From Tolypothrix sp. PCC 7910 (lineage in GTDB: Bacteria; Cyanobacteriota; Cyanobacteriia; Cyanobacteriales; Nostocaceae): a stretch of DNA of 64,000 nucleotides. Made by a program: the position numbers and the translations under genes. The DNA lies in NCBI RefSeq assembly GCF_011769525.1, contig NZ_CP050440.1:4775501-4839500 (forward strand), given 5' to 3'. Below are positions 1 to 12,751 of this stretch, one piece after another (within the stretch, counting starts at the first letter, position 1; every line of letters begins with the position of its first letter). The notes under the pieces are model-generated. The model was not told the DNA's origin. It worked only from the letters and a program-made list of their open reading frames with translations, and did no database searches.

Positions 1-715
1 GTTGATTATTTTGGCTTAAGGAACCAAATTCTACACTACTAGTTAATTTGGGTTGTGTATAACCTTCTTTGGTTATGATATTAACTACTCCGCCAAAGGC
101 TGATGAACCATACAAAGCCGATGCAGCGCCACTATACAGTTCTACTCGTTCAATCGCCTCTACAGGAATACTATTTAAATCTGTGCCACCATGATATGTA
201 TTAATATTGGTGTTAATTGATCTGCCGTTAATCAGAAATACAGATTGATTAATAGAAGCGCCGCGGTAATATGTCCCTGTGTGAATATCTGCACCATGAC
301 CAGCATCATTAATAGCAAATCCTGGCATTCTTTTTAACACATCAGCGACGCTATTAGCACCTTGTTTTTTAATTTCTTCTTGCTCAATTACATAGGTTGG
401 AGTTGACTGAGGAAGAGTATCTTCTTCTCCAATTACTTCTATAGTAATATCTGCTTGATCACTGGAATTGGAGTCTGTTGTTGGCTCATCTGCTGGTTGA
501 GTTTCTTGATTTTCTGCGTCTGTTTCTGGTGCTTGTGTTAAGAATTCAGCATTTGTAGAGGGTAATTCAATTTCACTGATATCAAGAATTTGGGTAATTA
601 CTGCAGGCGATTTCTCAACATTTCCCTGCTTGATTTCCGCCTCAGATGCGAAGCAAGCAGCATCTACCAGTAAAGTTTGCACAACCACTGGTAGCAACAA
701 AAAACATTTATTCAC
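1..715 (-). CDS. TonB-dependent outer-membrane receptor, N-terminal part (gene runs off the window)
   Basis: I translated this from the reverse strand: about 238 residues are present and the rest lies left of base 1. It starts with a short signal-peptide-like segment (MNKCFLLLPVVVQTLLVDA), then an acidic Q/E/T-rich spacer, then a clear TonB-receptor plug domain: IEVIGEEDTLPQSTPTYVI, ADVLKRMPGFAINDAG, NGRSIN, IERVELYSGAASALYGSSA, GGVVNIITKEG. Such receptors import siderophores, vitamin B12 or other large ligands across the outer membrane using TonB/ExbBD energy. The start is GTG at 713-715: an in-frame stop lies four codons upstream and a GAGAG element lies about 6 bases before it. The beta-barrel that would identify the ligand is not in the window. 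Confidence 0.88.
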   Translation of the reverse strand, partial: MNKCFLLLPVVVQTLLVDAACFASEAEIKQGNVEKSPAVITQILDISEIELPSTNAEFLTQAPETDAENQETQPADEPTTDSNSSDQADITIEVIGEEDTLPQSTPTYVIEQEEIKKQGANSVADVLKRMPGFAINDAGHGADIHTGTYYRGASINQSVFLINGRSINTNINTYHGGTDLNSIPVEAIERVELYSGAASALYGSSAFGGVVNIITKEGYTQPKLTSSVEFGSLSQNNQ

Positions 716-1200
716 GTTATTCTCTCACACCCGTCAACATACTCACTAAGTATATTTTTTGGGTGATGGGTAAGAAATGTCAAAAGACAAGCTGTCATAG
801 TTAGTTATTCAAGTAATTAGCAATAGTGATGTATGACTGATGTTTGATTTAAAAAAATCTACGAGAAGCGTTAAAAATGATGCGTTACGCTATCGCTAAC
901 TGATGATGCGTTACGCTATCGCTAACGCATCCTACGTGAAATTCCAAAATCAAATATGAGTTCTATAGAAAAATTTTTATGTTCTATTTAGTTGAGATAT
1001 CGAGAATTTATTTTTTTTGGTTTCATAATCTAAAATTTTCAGACAAAATGTTATTTTAATGAAAGAAATATACAGTATTTTATATATATTTTGACGTATT
1101 AATTTAATTTATATCTGAAGGTAGATGTTAAATAAAAGAAATTTTTTCAAAAAATTAATCTTTTAATTGTTGCTGTTAATTTATAATTGGCAATTTTATC
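716..1200. other. Intergenic region between divergent receptor and phytochrome genes
   Basis: This AT-rich region separates two divergently transcribed genes and must hold both promoters; I cannot point to a convincing -35/-10 pair. The only structured element is the duplicated palindromic repeat at 879-931. Long A/T tracts occupy about 1000-1170. Confidence 0.6.
879..931. repeat. Duplicated palindromic repeat
   Basis: A 22-base unit (gatgcgttacgctatcgcta plus ac) occurs at 879-900 and again at 905-926. The second copy continues into taacgcatc, so it forms an inverted repeat with 9-base arms (gatgcgtta / taacgcatc) around cgctatcgc. It resembles the small interspersed palindromes common in Nostocales intergenic DNA. 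Confidence 0.75.
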
Positions 1201-3943
<2,743 letters not shown>

Positions 3944-3956
3944 GTAAGACGTAACT

Positions 3957-6353
3957 ATGCTCCAGCACACTGTTCTGATTGTTGATGACTGCCCAGAGGA
4001 TCGGGAAATTTATCGCCGTTATTTGGCAAGCGATCGCTTCCACAGCTATACCATCCTAGAAGAAGAGTTGGGTGAGCCAGCACTAGCTTTGTGTCAAAAG
4101 ATGCAGCCAGATGCCATCTTACTTGACTTTTTGCTACCCGACCTTGATGGATTGGAATTTTTAGCAGAATTACAGCAGTCTCTCTCCAACCCGCCACCTG
4201 TAATTATGGTCACAGGTCATGGCAACGAAACAGTGGCAGTGCAGGCCATGAAAAATGGTGCCCAAGACTATTTAGTGAAAGGCAACACCACATCCGACAG
4301 TCTGCAAATAGCAATGCGCTGCGTTATCGAGAACAAGCAATTGCGCCAGCAACTTCAGCAAAGCCAAGAGCAGTTCTCCACCTCCATCGAAAATATGCTC
4401 GATTGTTTCGGCATTTACTCCGCGATTCGAGATACAGCAGGCAGAATTGAGGATTTTTACATAGAGTATGTTAATGAAGCGGCCTGTGAAGCTAATCGAA
4501 TGACAAAAGCCGAGCAGATTGGTAAAAGACTGTGTGAGATTTTACCAGGTCATCGTGAATCGGGCCTGTTTGAAGAATATTGCCAATTAGTAGAAACGGG
4601 TAAACCACTGCGTCATGAGTCTCTAATTTACACCGATGTTTATGGAAAGCAGGTGTTAACAAGAGCTTTTGATATTCACGCCAGCAAGTGGCAAGATGGC
4701 TTTGTCGCCTCCTGGCGAGATATTACAGAACGCAAACAAGCAGAAATCCGTCGGCATCAACTGCTAGTTCAGGAACAAGCGGCGCGACACAGAGCCGAGT
4801 TAGCCGAACAGCAGTATAGAATGCTCACCGCAAAGTTACAAGAAAATGAGCAACGTTTCCGAGCAATTTTTAATTCTACCTTTCAGTTTATTGGCTTAAT
4901 CACCCCCGATGGTATTTTGCTAGAAGCCAATCAAACTGCTCTAGATTTTGGTGGCTTAACAGCAGAGGAAGTCATCAATCGTCCCTTTTGGGAAGCACGG
5001 TGGTGGCAGATTTCTGCACAAACTCAAGCGCAATTACAACAAGCAATTGATCGCGCTGCGGCTGGGGAGTTTGTGCGTTACGAAGTTGAAGTATTGGGAG
5101 CAGGTAACCGAGTATTAACAATTGATTTTTCTTTAAATCCAATTCGCAATGAATCAGGAGAGATCATACTGCTCATTCCCGAAGGACGAGACATTAGCGA
5201 TCGCAAACGCCTCGAACAAACCCTAAAAGAGAATGAAGCTCATTTCCGTCAACTAGCTGATGCCATTCCCCAAATGGTCTGGACTACTAATGCTGACGGT
5301 CAACAAGAATACAATAATCAACAATGGTTTAAATATACAGGGCTAACCGTAGAACAAACATACCAGCTTGGTTGGCAGACAGCATTACATCCTGAGGATT
5401 TACAACGTGCTTACGCAATTTGGACAAGCGCCTTACAAACAGGCTCGTTCTATCAAGCGGAATATCGTTATCGCAGAGCAATAGATGGTACCTATCGCTG
5501 GCATCTAGTGCGAGCAATTCCTCTCAAAAATGAACAGGGAAAAGTAATTAAATGGTTTGGTACCTGTACAGATATTGAAGACCAGAAACAGATTGAGGCG
5601 GAACGCACTCGCTTGCTAGAGCTAGAGCAAGCAGCAAGGTTAGAAGCTGAAGCCGCGAGCCGTGCCAAAGATGAATTTATCACTGTCGTTTCCCATGATT
5701 TGCGCTCTCCCCTGAACAGCATTTTAGGCTGGACGAAACTCCTGCAAGCAGGCAATTTGGATAAAGTTACCACTAGTCGTGCCTTAGATGCGATCGAGAG
5801 AGGTGTAACATCTCAAGTTAGATTAATTGAAGATTTGCTAGATATTTCTCGCGTCATTCGAGGAACCCTAGAGCTTCAGGTAAGTTCAGTTGATTTAATT
5901 AGCATTGTTGAGTCAGCTATCACAAACGCCCATCCCTCAGCCATTGCCAAAAATATTCGCCTCAATTCTGTACTACCTAGCTACATTCCCCGAATCATCG
6001 GCGATGCTCAAAGATTGCAGCAAGTGCTTGGTAATTTAGTTTCTAACGCCATTAAATTCACTCCCAACGATGGCCAGGTAGAAATCAAGCTAGAGCAAAT
6101 TAAAACCTTAATTCAAATTACTGTTAGTGATACTGGACGCGGCATTAATGCTGAATTTTTGCCTCATATCTTTGATCGCTATCGCCAGGAATCTGGTATT
6201 AACAAAAAAGCTGGCTTGGGTTTAGGGCTGGCAATCTCTCGCCATATTATAGAACTGCATGAAGGTACAATCAGTGCTGCTAGCCTTGGCGAAGGGCTGG
6301 GTGCGACTTTTACAATCCAGTTACCTATTTTTCGTAAGTTCAAACAGGTTTAG
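3957..6353 (+). CDS. Hybrid sensor histidine kinase: REC-PAS-PAS-PAS-HisKA-HATPase
   Basis: 798 residues. An N-terminal receiver domain (1-125) has DDCPED and the predicted phospho-acceptor Asp57 in AILLDFLLPDLDG. Three PAS/PAC units follow (about 140-265, 295-420 and 425-545), linked by coiled-coil segments rich in Q, E and A. The transmitter has His580 in ITVVSHDLRSPLN, then ATPase boxes NLVSNAIKFTP, VSDTGRGI and GLGLGLAISRHI. No membrane segment is visible, so it should be cytosolic. It begins 13 bases after rcpB and is likely in the same operon, so the phytochrome signal might enter this kinase through its own receiver or run parallel to it. The PAS ligands cannot be told from the sequence. 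Confidence 0.9.
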   Translation: MLQHTVLIVDDCPEDREIYRRYLASDRFHSYTILEEELGEPALALCQKMQPDAILLDFLLPDLDGLEFLAELQQSLSNPPPVIMVTGHGNETVAVQAMKNGAQDYLVKGNTTSDSLQIAMRCVIENKQLRQQLQQSQEQFSTSIENMLDCFGIYSAIRDTAGRIEDFYIEYVNEAACEANRMTKAEQIGKRLCEILPGHRESGLFEEYCQLVETGKPLRHESLIYTDVYGKQVLTRAFDIHASKWQDGFVASWRDITERKQAEIRRHQLLVQEQAARHRAELAEQQYRMLTAKLQENEQRFRAIFNSTFQFIGLITPDGILLEANQTALDFGGLTAEEVINRPFWEARWWQISAQTQAQLQQAIDRAAAGEFVRYEVEVLGAGNRVLTIDFSLNPIRNESGEIILLIPEGRDISDRKRLEQTLKENEAHFRQLADAIPQMVWTTNADGQQEYNNQQWFKYTGLTVEQTYQLGWQTALHPEDLQRAYAIWTSALQTGSFYQAEYRYRRAIDGTYRWHLVRAIPLKNEQGKVIKWFGTCTDIEDQKQIEAERTRLLELEQAARLEAEAASRAKDEFITVVSHDLRSPLNSILGWTKLLQAGNLDKVTTSRALDAIERGVTSQVRLIEDLLDISRVIRGTLELQVSSVDLISIVESAITNAHPSAIAKNIRLNSVLPSYIPRIIGDAQRLQQVLGNLVSNAIKFTPNDGQVEIKLEQIKTLIQITVSDTGRGINAEFLPHIFDRYRQESGINKKAGLGLGLAISRHIIELHEGTISAASLGEGLGATFTIQLPIFRKFKQV

Positions 6354-6735
6354 GGATTAGGGATTGGGCTATAGAGAAAAATTATTGTCTGCTAAAGGTG
6401 ATTTAATTGGCAATCCTGCACTAAGTATCGTGGATTCTTTGAAAAATATTGCCAATTCCTGATTCGATTACCCAACGGGCAGCGCCAAAGGCGATCGCAA
6501 AGTTAAGATTTGAAGATTATGAGCGTCATGCCAAACTTTGCGCTAAGTAAGGGAGTTCAACTATAGCGCCTGTAATCTTTTGTAAACAAGGCAAAAATTA
6601 CTATCAATCTAATTGGGCTATTGATTATACGTTGCACACACAATAACTTATTATGAGTAACTTGCCGGACATCATATCAAGTACTCTTTCTTCGATACCA
6701 TGTCCCTCAATAAGTAATTGTCTTTGAGTGCACTT
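6354..6735. other. Intergenic region between hybrid kinase and serC
   Basis: This starts with a short TAGGGAT heptamer pair just after the kinase stop. I see no hairpin with a T-run and no gene. The serC promoter must lie here or nearby, but no clear elements stand out. Confidence 0.5.
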
Positions 6736-7914
6736 ATGTCCCAACTTGTTTCTCCTCCTACAACCAAGCCTAGCAATCCTTTCTTCTCTTCTGGCCCATG
6801 TTCTAAGCGTCCCGGTTGGTCTGTTTCGCAACTAGAAAACGCCTGTGTAGGTCGTTCTCACCGTTCCAAAGATGGTAAAGCTAAATTAGCTGCAGTCATT
6901 GAACGTTCTAAACAAATTCTCGGTGTTCCGGCTGATTACCGCTTGGGTATCGTTCCCGCTTCTGATACAGGTGCAGTGGAGATGGCTTTGTGGTCACTAC
7001 TAGGACACAAACCCCTTGATATCCTGGCGTGGGAAAGCTTTGGTCAGGAGTGGGTAAAAGATGTCACCGATGAATTAAAGTTACCTGATACCCGCCTGAT
7101 TAAAGCACCTTATGGTAGTTTGCCAGATTTAAGCCAGGTAGATTTTAGCCATGATGTAGTCTTTTTATGGAATGGCACAACCTCTGGTGTGAGAGTACCT
7201 AATGGTGATTGGATTCCAGATAACCGTGAAGGTTTGACTATTTGCGATGCGACATCGGCTGTATTTGCGATGGATATACCCTGGAATAAATTGGATGTAG
7301 TAACTTATTCCTGGCAAAAAGTATTAGGTGGCGAAGCACAGCATGGTGTGATTGTTCTTTCACCCCGCGCTGTAGAACGCCTAGAAACTTATAAACCAGC
7401 TTGGCCTTTACCTAAACTCTTCCGGATGTCCCAAAAAGGGAAGCTGATTGAAGGTATTTTCCAAGGAGATACCATCAACACCCCATCAATGTTGTGTGTA
7501 GAAGATGCGCTAGATGGTTTAATTTGGGCAGAAAGTATTGGCGGACTACCTGGTTTAATTAAGCGTAGTCAAGCTAACTTAAACGCGATCACAAAATGGA
7601 TTGAAAAAAGCGATTGGGCTGGCTTTTTGGCAGAAAACCCAGAAATTCGCTCTTGTACTTCCATTTGCTTGAAAATAACTGATTCTTGGTTCACTAGCCA
7701 AACTCCAGAAGCACAAGCAAAATGTGCTACTCAATTAGCCAAACTCCTAGAAAAGGAGAAAGTCGCTTATGACATCGGCGCTTACCGTGCAGCACCTCCA
7801 GGATTGAGAATTTGGGGAGGCGCGACAGTAGAAACCGCAGATATTGAAGCACTGCTTCCTTGGCTAGACTGGGCTTACAGTTCAGTTAAAGCTGAGTTGG
7901 CGGCTGTGGTTTAA
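6736..7914 (+). CDS. serC: Phosphoserine aminotransferase
   Basis: 392 residues from the ATG at 6736. This is a PLP-dependent class V aminotransferase that converts 3-phosphohydroxypyruvate and glutamate to phosphoserine in serine synthesis. Visible family marks: [16 protein letters not shown] at the N-terminus, [35 protein letters not shown] and the Schiff-base Lys195 in [13 protein letters not shown]. The sequence follows the shorter SerC subgroup found in alphaproteobacteria and archaea (the serC_2 type) rather than E. coli SerC. An in-frame TTG at 6718 would add six residues; ATG is preferred although neither start has a strong ribosome binding site. The gene stands alone. Confidence 0.9.
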   Translation: MSQLVSPPTTKPSNPFFSSGPCSKRPGWSVSQLENACVGRSHRSKDGKAKLAAVIERSKQILGVPADYRLGIVPASDTGAVEMALWSLLGHKPLDILAWESFGQEWVKDVTDELKLPDTRLIKAPYGSLPDLSQVDFSHDVVFLWNGTTSGVRVPNGDWIPDNREGLTICDATSAVFAMDIPWNKLDVVTYSWQKVLGGEAQHGVIVLSPRAVERLETYKPAWPLPKLFRMSQKGKLIEGIFQGDTINTPSMLCVEDALDGLIWAESIGGLPGLIKRSQANLNAITKWIEKSDWAGFLAENPEIRSCTSICLKITDSWFTSQTPEAQAKCATQLAKLLEKEKVAYDIGAYRAAPPGLRIWGGATVETADIEALLPWLDWAYSSVKAELAAVV

Positions 7915-7920
7915 AGATTG

Positions 7921-7972
7921 GGGCATAGGGCATAGGGCATAGGGCATTGGGCATGGGGAATGGGTAATTGGT
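7921..7972. repeat. Heptameric short tandem repeats (GGGCATA/GGGCATT)
   Basis: Several tandem seven-base units (gggcata, gggcatt, gggcatg, gggtaat) lie directly downstream of serC. This is the STRR class typical of filamentous heterocystous cyanobacteria. The following 7990-8060 holds a second GC-rich repeat-like stretch (ttcgggttcgcagtcgccta). Confidence 0.85.
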
Positions 7973-8075
7973 GTTTGTTATTTCCCCTTGTCCCCCTTCG
8001 GGTTCGCAGTCGCCTACGGAGGGAAACCCTGCTACAGCGCTGTCTCACCTTGTCTCCTTGCCCCCTCATCCCCTG

Positions 8076-8993
8076 TTAAACAAACTCTGAAGCGGATGGT
8101 ATTTGCTTTTGCATTGTCTCGAGTATTTTGACAGCCTTTTGGTAGGCTAGCTTTTCACCTGTAAAGCCAAAGAACTCGGATGCTTTTTGTAAATCAGCGA
8201 TCGCGCCTTGATAGTACCCTAGTTGATAGCGCGCGACTCCACGGTTCACATAAGCCATGCCATTACTAGGATTGAGGCGGATGACTTTGGAGAAATCACG
8301 CAATGCACCAAAGTTATCTCCTTTTTTACCGCAAGCACAACCTCGGTTAAAGTAGGCTCTGTAATCGTTAGCATCAAGTTGAATTGCTTTACTAAAATCG
8401 GCCATAGCGGCTTCAAAATCTTGCAACTGCAACCGCGCTAAACCTCTGTCATTGTATATATCTGCGAGGAGTATATTTGCGGAGGGGGAAATTTGGCTGA
8501 GGGCTAAATTATAATCAGCTATCGCCTCTAAATACTTGTCTGTGGCAGCATGAGCAAGAGCAAGATTATAGTAAGCTCGAAAATCAGCAGGCTTCAGGGC
8601 GATCGCGCGTTGATAATCGACAATAGCAGAGAGATAATCTTTCTGTCTGTAGCTTGCCAACCCCCGATTGATATAATCCTCAGCGTTGTCTGGTGAGAAA
8701 TTGATTGCTTGCGTACAATCTGCGATCGCTTGCTGGTATTCTTGTATCTGAAGATAGGCAAGGCAGCGCTCGCTATAAGCCTCCCCAAAATTATTTTGCA
8801 GTTGAATTGCCTGATCGAAATCCGCGATCGCTTCTTGGTAATGACTGTGGCTAATTTTATCTACACCCATCTGCAAAAATTCCCGCGCATTAGTTGGAGT
8901 GTGATTTAGGGGTGAAGCGTTAGCCGTATGAGTCGAAAAAGTAAAAGCAAAAACTGCGATTGTACTCAAAATTAATCGCCAAAAATAAGCCAT
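8076..8993 (-). CDS. Exported tetratricopeptide-repeat protein
   Basis: 305 residues from the ATG at 8993; a TTG six bases upstream is also possible. A signal peptide is visible (MAYFWRLILSTIAVFAFTF, with likely cleavage near ANA-SP). The rest is about six TPR units of 34 residues with regular signatures such as YQEAIADFDQAIQL, YQQAIADCTQAINF, YLSAIVDYQRAIAL, FEAAMADFSKAIQL and YQGAIADLQKA. TPR arrays make protein-binding superhelices; the export signal places this one in the periplasm or lumen. Neighbours give no clue to the partner. A Cys-rich turn (GCACGKKGD) lies in one repeat. Confidence 0.85.
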   Translation of the reverse strand: MAYFWRLILSTIAVFAFTFSTHTANASPLNHTPTNAREFLQMGVDKISHSHYQEAIADFDQAIQLQNNFGEAYSERCLAYLQIQEYQQAIADCTQAINFSPDNAEDYINRGLASYRQKDYLSAIVDYQRAIALKPADFRAYYNLALAHAATDKYLEAIADYNLALSQISPSANILLADIYNDRGLARLQLQDFEAAMADFSKAIQLDANDYRAYFNRGCACGKKGDNFGALRDFSKVIRLNPSNGMAYVNRGVARYQLGYYQGAIADLQKASEFFGFTGEKLAYQKAVKILETMQKQIPSASEFV

Positions 8994-8999
8994 AAGCAA

Positions 9000-9595
9000 T
9001 ACATTTGAGCAAATAATTACTAATTCGTAATTCGTAATTAATCGATTGACGTTTAAATCTTGTAGAGACGCGATTCATCGCGTCTCCACAACCCCAAAAT
9101 CATGACGAAAAGTTCTTAACCAAACCCTATTACCCTATTTGTAGCGTGTATTAGGTGTAAGCTGTAACGCACCACAAGCTTTGATAAAGCTGCGTCATGC
9201 TTATTTCAACAATCAAATATAAGTCTCTAGATTAATTACGAATTACAGCATTTTCCCGGTCGATGAAGTACAAGGGTATTGAAAAATTGTTTGCCCTCCT
9301 GAAATAATCTGTACCTCAATCTTTTGTTCTCTGCTGTATAAATTACTAATTATTTGAATAATTTTAGTATTGCTACAATTAAGCGGGACAAAAAGCCCCG
9401 CTAATGAACGAATTTAATCAACTAAAAGATGCAAGATGAAGTGAAAATTATTACAAGCTGAATAGAATACTAGGCGAAAAAATCAAGTTTCTCCATGATG
9501 ATCATCTTATCCCCTCATAGATGTAATAATTTTATACGTCAGACTTCATACTTTCAACTTTAGCTGTCAGTCTACCTCTAGAGTTGAGTTAATAC
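9000..9595. other. Intergenic region between petJ and TPR gene
   Basis: About 600 bases between two minus-strand genes. It contains the dispersed palindrome at 9066-9085 and a weak hairpin at 9382-9402 (agcggg / cccgct, 9-base loop) without a T-run on either side. No reading frame with recognisable protein sequence was seen. Confidence 0.5.
9066..9085. repeat. Dispersed palindromic element, copy 1
   Basis: The core agacgcgattcatcgcgtct has 9-base arms around a TC centre. The same core, or its perfect form agacgcgattaatcgcgtct, occurs six times in the window (also at 10738, 14218, 22379, 46870 and 55440). Confidence 0.9.
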
Positions 9596-9937
9596 TTAAC
9601 TTTTTTTCCAGCTTTTATCTGCACTTTCAAGTACGTAAGCAGCTACGTCTTCAATTTGGTTAGGCTTTAAACGGCCTTTGAAAGCAGGCATAGCATTTTT
9701 ACCATTTGTCACTTGCGCGATGATGGCATCGGCGGAGTACATACCGTATTTTTCTAAAGCATCTTTCTGCAAGTTTTTATTGGCTTGAACCAAATTTTTC
9801 CCACCTGCATGACAAGAAGCACAATTAGCACTAAATACCTTGGCTCCACTAGCACTATCTGCTGCTAAAGCTGGCTTACTGAAGGCAAAAGTGAAGATTG
9901 CTATGCCTAACAGTACTATTGAAAAAAACTTCTTCAT
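9596..9937 (-). CDS. petJ: Cytochrome c6 precursor
   Basis: 113 residues: a 25-residue signal peptide ending [11 protein letters not shown], then a mature class I c-type cytochrome. The heme is bound by Cys39-Ala-Ser-Cys42-His43, and the likely sixth ligand is Met83 in [11 protein letters not shown]. The end ([19 protein letters not shown]) is typical of cyanobacterial PetJ. The protein carries electrons in the thylakoid lumen from cytochrome b6f to photosystem I or to cytochrome oxidase, and in many strains it replaces plastocyanin when copper is short. An AGAGGA element precedes the ATG. No regulatory site could be assigned. Confidence 0.95.
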   Translation of the reverse strand: MKKFFSIVLLGIAIFTFAFSKPALAADSASGAKVFSANCASCHAGGKNLVQANKNLQKDALEKYGMYSADAIIAQVTNGKNAMPAFKGRLKPNQIEDVAAYVLESADKSWKKS

Positions 9938-10147
9938 TTCGTGTTTCCTCTACAACCAAAGCGTATTCGGCGCTATTTCCTTCATATTTTCAGATGAGCA
10001 AAGATCTTCCGTCAATAGACATGCTGTCATACTTCGCTGTAAGCCTTTACTAGCTTGAGTTTCCAGCTTTTTTTGTTAATTAACTGCTGATACAAATTAT
10101 TGTCAAAATAGTGAAGAATTGTTAATTTTTTCTCCATTATTTTGCCT

Positions 10148-10651
10148 TTATGAGATATTGTATCTTGCCGCTAATTGTGCCATTGATTGTTCAGTAACGC
10201 GACAAATTCGCCAATCTTCTAAAATATCAGCCCCCATACTACGGTAAAATTTTTGTGCAGGTTCATTCCAATCCAAAACGCTCCATTCTAACCTGCCACA
10301 ATTCCGTTCAACAGCTATTTGGGCTAATTTAGATAACAGCGCTTTACCTATTCCTTGACGGCGATATTCAGGGACAACAAACAAGTCTTCTAAATAGATA
10401 CCCGGCTTAGTCAAGAATGTTGAATAATTGTAAAAAAATAGGGCAAAACCTACAGACTGCCCTGCATATTCTGCTAAAATCGCATCCACAAATTTGGGGG
10501 AGCCAAATAAATGCTCTTGCAATGCGATCGCATTGCCAGTAACAGCATGAGAAAGTTTTTCATACTCAGCTAGCTGCTGAATTAAGCCAAATAAAACATC
10601 GCAATCAGCAGGTTCGGCAAAACGCAAAGTTAAATTGCTACCCAAGGTCAT
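10148..10651 (-). CDS. GNAT family N-acetyltransferase
   Basis: 167 residues spanning a complete GNAT fold. The acetyl-CoA binding motif is VPEYRRQGIGKALLSKLAQI, preceded by the beta-4 strand GIYLEDLFV, and the C-terminal part has LEWSVLDWNEPAQKFYRSMGA. The sequence pattern (YEKL near residue 30, NYSTF, WNEPAQKFYRSMGA) resembles the diamine/thialysine (SSAT-like) acetyltransferases, so a small polyamine or amine may be the substrate; this is inference. It lies alone, upstream of the sigma-factor 3' end, with heptamer repeats between. Confidence 0.88.
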   Translation of the reverse strand: MTLGSNLTLRFAEPADCDVLFGLIQQLAEYEKLSHAVTGNAIALQEHLFGSPKFVDAILAEYAGQSVGFALFFYNYSTFLTKPGIYLEDLFVVPEYRRQGIGKALLSKLAQIAVERNCGRLEWSVLDWNEPAQKFYRSMGADILEDWRICRVTEQSMAQLAARYNIS

Positions 10652-10761
10652 TAGTCCATAGTCTATAGAGATAGTCCATAGTCTATAGCTAATTGGGTAA
10701 TGGGTAATGGGTAATGGGTAATGGGGAAAATTTGTACAGACGCGATTAATCGCGTCTCTCC
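10652..10761. repeat. Direct repeat, GGGTAAT heptamers and dispersed palindrome copy 2
   Basis: Three elements are stacked here: a 17-base direct repeat (tagtccatagtctatag at 10652-10668 and 10672-10688), four GGGTAAT heptamers (10695-10726) and the perfect 20-base palindrome agacgcgattaatcgcgtct (10738-10757) with flanks tgtac and ctcc. Confidence 0.9.
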
Positions 10762-10787
10762 AACCCTTGATCTTTGACCCTTGACCC

Positions 10788-11921
10788 TTAAATCAACCAG
10801 CCTTTTAAACGCTTGGCTATATGTGGACGGCGTAATTTTCGCATCGCCTTACTTTGAATTTGGCGCACTCGTTCGCGGGAAAGGTTGAACATATTGCCAA
10901 CTTCTTCTAACGTGCAGGGTTCGCTGGTTGTTAAGCCGTAACGCAGAGAAATTACGTCCTTTTCTCTGGGGGTTAAAACATCACCCAAAACTTCCCAAAT
11001 CTCCTGACGCATCATGTTTTCATTCATTTTGGCTTCTGGAGATTGGTTATCTTCATCTTCCAGTAAGTCCATCAATTCCGTGTCTTCTTCTTTACCTACA
11101 CGGTGGTTGAGGGAAAGTGCTTGTCGCCGCAGTTGTTGCAATTGGCGTAGTTGCTGCACACTCATTTCCAAAGCTTCTGCCATTTCTGCTTCGGAAGGAT
11201 TGCGGGAAAATTTCTGTTTGAGTTCGCGTTGTGCTTTTTTGAGTTTATTAAGTTTTTCAACTATATGGATTGGTAAGCGGATTGTGCGCGCATCATTAGC
11301 GATCGCTCTAGTAATCGCTTGTCTAATCCACCAGTAGGCGTATGTGGAAAATTTATATCCTTTATCTGGATCAAATTTTTCTGTAGCGCGGTTTAAACCC
11401 ATTGCGCCTTCTTGGATTAAATCTAGAAAAGGCACTCCGCGATTAAGATATCGTTTAGCAATGGAGACGACTAACCGCAGGTTTGAGCGAATCATTTTCC
11501 GTTTCGCTACTCTACCTTGATATAAGCGACTTTCTAGCTGCTTTTCTGTCATGTCGAACTCGGCAGCTATTTGTGCTTTGGTCGGTTGTTGTCCTAAGTT
11601 TGAGTATAATTTCTCTTGTTTTTCGCGAAATTCTTCTAAAAATCTGACCCTATTTGCTAATTCCACCTCTTCTTCGGCTTTTAGCAAGGGATAGCGCGCC
11701 ATTTCCTTAAAAAATGCGCCCACAGCATCATCATGCTCGGTTTTATTGTATCCCGAAGGGCGGGCTGCCGCCATCTCATCGCCATCGCGTTCCTCCGATT
11801 CCAGTGGTTCTGGAATTGGGGAATCTTCTTCTGCCACTGCTTCTAAAATTTCAAATGATTGTTCTTCATTTTCAGCAGCATTCTCCAGTAGTTCCATTGT
11901 TCCCAATTGAGCAATATTCAT
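10788..11921 (-). CDS. Group 2 RNA polymerase sigma-70 factor
   Basis: 377 residues. An acidic N-terminal stretch is followed by region 1.2 (DAVGAFFKEMARYPLLKAEE), region 2 (SNLRLVVSIAKRYLNRGVPF, LIQEGAMGLNRATEKFDP, YKFSTYAYWWIRQAITRAIA), region 3 and region 4 (LTPREKDVISLRYGL, LEEVGNMFNLSRERVRQIQS). The N-terminus lacks the long acidic start typical of cyanobacterial SigA, so this is one of the non-essential group 2 factors (SigB to SigE type). I cannot assign the letter with confidence. These factors redirect transcription under carbon, nitrogen, light or stress changes. AAAGGAAA lies just before the ATG. The adjoining 830-base upstream region is long and may be regulatory. Confidence 0.93.
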   Translation of the reverse strand: MNIAQLGTMELLENAAENEEQSFEILEAVAEEDSPIPEPLESEERDGDEMAAARPSGYNKTEHDDAVGAFFKEMARYPLLKAEEEVELANRVRFLEEFREKQEKLYSNLGQQPTKAQIAAEFDMTEKQLESRLYQGRVAKRKMIRSNLRLVVSIAKRYLNRGVPFLDLIQEGAMGLNRATEKFDPDKGYKFSTYAYWWIRQAITRAIANDARTIRLPIHIVEKLNKLKKAQRELKQKFSRNPSEAEMAEALEMSVQQLRQLQQLRRQALSLNHRVGKEEDTELMDLLEDEDNQSPEAKMNENMMRQEIWEVLGDVLTPREKDVISLRYGLTTSEPCTLEEVGNMFNLSRERVRQIQSKAMRKLRRPHIAKRLKGWLI

Positions 11922-12751
11922 AACTTTCCTTTAGGGATTGTTGCTTTGTTTGGTACATATTTCAGTGACAGCTGCTTGCTTGAGGCTTGGTAGTTTCCCT
12001 AAGGGACAAATGCACACGTCCGGTAGCAAAACGCAAGTTTATGCTAATTTCTCATTAGAAGTTAGAATCATTGTCTAGCTGTCATTCTTAAGTTCCTGCT
12101 AGATAGATATCATCACAAATACTGGCCTATGCACCCACCAACTTTCTCCTCAGCTCCCCCAACCATATATTCCTCATTCTTTTCTCGATCACCAAATATG
12201 TCAAATGCCCTCAAACTTTCTCAACCTGAACTCATATAAATTTTGCAGCTTGGCATTCCCAAATCTTAAATTTTTATGTAATTTTACAGTTATTTTTATA
12301 AGGTTGGGAGTCATTACCAAAATGTAAATTTTACGGCTGAGTTTTAACTTGTTGACAAATTTTGTGGGCGATACAAAATTAGCAATTTAAAATGCGGAAA
12401 TTTTGTGTTTGATTTGTATAAAAGCATCTCATATATATAAACGAGGTAATATCTATCAATAGGGTGAAAATTCGATACCCTCTTTAGTAGATATAACTAC
12501 TGTTTAGAAAATCGCAGATGAAACGCTTCTTTTAGGTGTGGGGAGTAGCGAATATTTATGGCATCTATAGTTGAGGTGAAATAGGCAAGTGAATTACATA
12601 AGAGGAAACTTACCAAGTCTTATGCGGGATAAAAGTATTGCGATTTACAGTTTATGCCTACAAAATCAAAAAGTTAAATTCTTTGGTAGAAGTTAACTTT
12701 TGTCAAACTAGATTAAAGGCATAGAAAAATCTATCTATTAACACACAACAT
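11922..12751. other. Long divergent intergenic region between sigma factor and priA
   Basis: 830 bases between divergent genes. A TTGACA-like hexamer at about 12353 and AT-rich TATA-like stretches around 12418-12445 are possible promoter parts, but spacing is poor and I do not call a promoter. Only very short reading frames occur. Nothing else recognisable. Confidence 0.45.

Noticed and set aside
9382-9402. Hairpin agcggg/cccgct as terminator of petJ.
   Set aside because: It lies about 190 bases beyond the petJ stop and has no T-run on the relevant strand.
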